Positions 62,639-64,000 of a stretch of DNA of 64,000 nt are shown piece by piece. The notes under the pieces are model-generated. The model was not told the DNA's origin. It ran no database searches and worked only from the letters and a program-made list of their open reading frames with translations. Position numbers and translations under genes: made by a program. Source of the stretch: Halobacteriovorax vibrionivorans (lineage in GTDB: Bacteria > Bdellovibrionota > Bacteriovoracia > Bacteriovoracales > Bacteriovoracaceae); the NCBI RefSeq assembly GCF_003346865.1, contig NZ_QDKL01000004.1:61770-125769 (forward strand), written 5' to 3'. Position 1 is the first letter of the stretch; each line of letters opens with the position of its first letter.

Positions 62639-63655
62639 ATGAATCAAAGTGAAATTAAATCAATTGCAATCATGCGAACATCGGCCCTTGGAGATATCAT
62701 TTGGACGCTTCCAATGCTAAATCGTATCCGCAAAGCAATGCCTAATACAAAGATCTATTATATTACAAGTAATACATTTGCACCTTTATTAGAAGGGATT
62801 GAGGATGTCGAACTGATTAAGATCGATAAGCCTAAAAAGCTAAAAGACTACTTTAAGCTTCAACGTATCTTTGAACCATATCACTTTGATATTCTCTTAT
62901 GTGCACAGGCAAATTTTAGGATAAACTTCATCTATCCTTTCATTAAGGCCAAAAAGAAAATAGGTTTTGATAGTAAACGAGGTAGAGATCTACAAAAGTT
63001 CTTTATAGACGAGAGTATCCCTTTCAAAAAGGAGCACTCAGTTGAAGCATTTCTCGGCTTCAGTGATCAATTAGGTATTGTCTCTAGTGAAATTGAATTT
63101 AACTTACCTATACAAAAAGTAACTGTCGGCAATCTTCCACTTGGAGACTACGTTGTAATTCATCCCAAGGCTTCTTCTCTTCAAAGAACATGGTCCACTA
63201 AGAGATATATTGAAGTAACAAATCTAATCAAAGAGAAATATGATATTCCTATCGTTTTAACAGGAATTCCAAGTGATAAGGATATTTGTCATGAAATTGA
63301 AAATGAGTCCAACGCTCATATCATAAACCTTTGCGGCAAAACCTCTCTTAATGAACTTAAAAATGTATTTCTTAGTGCTAAACTAGTTATTGCTCCAGAT
63401 TCTGGACCAGCTCATATGGCAGCAGCTTTAAATACCCCAGTGGTTGGGCTATACACAGCTGTTCCTCCAGAATACACAGGACCATATGGCCAAATACATA
63501 ATTGTATCAATGCATACCCAAAAGCTTTAGAGCATTACTTCCATAAAACAATTGAAGATGTCCCATGGCGATTTCGCATCAAAGAAGACGATATGATGGA
63601 TTTAATTACTGTTAATGAAGTATTTGAAAAGCTTAGTTCTATTCTAAATAAATAA
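62639..63655 (+). CDS. Glycosyltransferase family 9, heptosyltransferase-like
   Basis: The 338-aa protein has the ADP-heptose:LPS heptosyltransferase (WaaC/WaaF) layout: N-terminal IMRTSALGDIIWTLPML and YYITSN, and C-terminal VIAPDSGPAHMAAALNTPVVGLY, the donor-binding DSGPAHMA motif. It probably transfers heptose or another sugar to the LPS core in the cytoplasm. The sugar specificity is not readable. No other LPS-core gene is adjacent. Confidence 0.9.
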   Translation: MNQSEIKSIAIMRTSALGDIIWTLPMLNRIRKAMPNTKIYYITSNTFAPLLEGIEDVELIKIDKPKKLKDYFKLQRIFEPYHFDILLCAQANFRINFIYPFIKAKKKIGFDSKRGRDLQKFFIDESIPFKKEHSVEAFLGFSDQLGIVSSEIEFNLPIQKVTVGNLPLGDYVVIHPKASSLQRTWSTKRYIEVTNLIKEKYDIPIVLTGIPSDKDICHEIENESNAHIINLCGKTSLNELKNVFLSAKLVIAPDSGPAHMAAALNTPVVGLYTAVPPEYTGPYGQIHNCINAYPKALEHYFHKTIEDVPWRFRIKEDDMMDLITVNEVFEKLSSILNK

Positions 63656-63727
63656 TAAGATTAATCGCTCCTGCTTTTTAAAATAAGAAGAAAAGAAGCT
63701 TCGATAAATGTTTTCTGGATTGCTTAG

Positions 63728-63745
63728 TTGGTTACCCGAAGGCTC
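63728..63745 (-). repeat. 18-bp dispersed repeat, inverted copy
   Basis: On the minus strand this reads GAGCCTTCGGGTAACCAA, identical to 25432-25449. A shared ACAACCC lies a few dozen bases away in both copies, so the repeat is probably part of a larger degenerate element. Confidence 0.8.
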
Positions 63746-63887
63746 TAACTTAACAAGAACCCTCTCTCACTCGCATCCTGCTCGTTCGCACAGGGTTGTA
63801 CGGTGTCATTTAGCTTCATACTAAATGACACCTACAAAAAAAAAGCCAGATCACTGAATGCGTGAGCATTCAGGACACCTTAAACAA

Positions 63888-63916
63888 AAAAAGCCAGATC
63901 ATTGATCTGGCTTTTT
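63888..63916 (-). terminator. Rho-independent terminator of the rRNA operon
   Basis: A stem of at least 10 bp (AAGCCAGATC/GATCTGGCTT, 3-nt loop) is followed by a T run on the minus strand. It lies just past the 5S 3' end. Part of the stem (AAAAGCCAGATCA) is repeated at 63841-63853. Confidence 0.9.
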
Positions 63917-63922
63917 ATATAG

Positions 63923-64000
63923 AAGGTGCATCTTCCTAGTCTCACACCAAGTTACCCTGGCACTACCTTTGGCGCTAGCGGGCTTAACTGCTGAGTTCGG
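63923..64000 (-). rRNA. rrf: 5S ribosomal RNA, 3' part
   Basis: Read on the minus strand, the sequence begins CCGAACTCAGCAGTTAAGCC and ends GGTGTGAGACTAGGAAGATG-CACC, matching the conserved 5S rRNA loop B-D-E regions. About two thirds of the molecule is visible; the 5' part lies beyond the right edge. The 3' end is estimated within a few bases. The rest of the rRNA operon presumably extends to the right. Confidence 0.95.

Larger units (their letters stand above)
63656..63923. other. Intergenic region between the GT9 gene and the rRNA operon end
   Basis: No gene is seen. It holds the inverted 18-bp dispersed repeat (63728-63745), a 12-bp perfect hairpin GGTGTCATTTAG/CTAAATGACACC (63802-63832), an 8-bp hairpin CTGAATGC/GCATTCAG (63854-63873), and the 5S terminator. 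Confidence 0.8.

Overview
The window is AT-rich chromosomal DNA of a Gram-negative bacterium. An LptD-like LPS-assembly protein, several outer-membrane barrels, many lipoproteins with clear lipoboxes and a heptosyltransferase-type GT9 protein support this. The style fits Bdellovibrionota, and most likely a Bacteriovorax/Halobacteriovorax-like predator: giant surface lipoproteins, a lipid-anchored phage-tail-fibre-like protein ending in an S74 self-cleaving chaperone, and low G+C with GGCC-rich terminators. The phylum placement is inference; the cell-envelope type is well supported.

Layout. 0-4.3 kb: the 3' part of an MscS channel, converging on a penicillin-acylase-type hydrolase and an unrecognised conserved protein. 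4.5-7.3 kb: a 37-aa membrane peptide, hemB-sufE, a small unknown and an orphan ParA. 7.3-16.2 kb: two very large lipoproteins (1525 and 958 aa), a divergent outer-membrane protein and a 53-aa secreted peptide. 16.4-18.6 kb: FKBP lipoprotein, RNase HI and an M14-like peptidase. 18.6-25.3 kb: a structured non-coding stretch, a small barrel protein and an 1815-aa metzincin-like lipoprotein. 25.3-27.4 kb: repeats, then two paralogous six-helix proteins with a histidine-kinase dimerisation helix but no ATPase domain and no ordinary start codon. 27.5-35.7 kb: a membrane-anchored ferredoxin, truB-rbfA-infB-nusA-rimP, a GNAT enzyme and an exported protein. 35.7-38.9 kb: a TPR/winged-helix regulator divergent from thrS. 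38.9-46.4 kb: an unusual metabolic cluster of a Ddl-type ATP-grasp ligase, a triple-domain aminotransferase-GNAT-pseudoaminotransferase, a C45 Ntn-hydrolase, a second aminotransferase and both CoA-transferase subunits. 46.6-49.0 kb: a four-gene operon (unknown, lipoprotein, 2Fe-2S ferredoxin-like, DnaQ-like exonuclease). 49.0-57.1 kb (minus strand): M23 peptidase, surE, TrpF-like, TrpG/PabA-like, lptD, folC, a beta-lactamase-fold cAMP phosphodiesterase and rsmI. 57.2-61.4 kb: a STAS protein, a glycine-rich exported protein, then rimM-trmD-SPOUT-rplS-rnhB-yraN-like. 61.5-63.7 kb: a porin and a GT9 heptosyltransferase. The right edge enters the 3' part of a 5S rRNA gene on the minus strand, with its terminator.

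The housekeeping blocks (rimP-nusA-infB-rbfA-truB; rimM-trmD-rplS-rnhB) follow conserved bacterial order and anchor the annotation. The least expected parts are the cluster at 38.9-46.4 kb, the paired degenerate kinases at 25.7-27.4 kb and the fibre-like lipoprotein at 12.1-15.0 kb. All calls come from reading sequence and translations only; no database search was possible.
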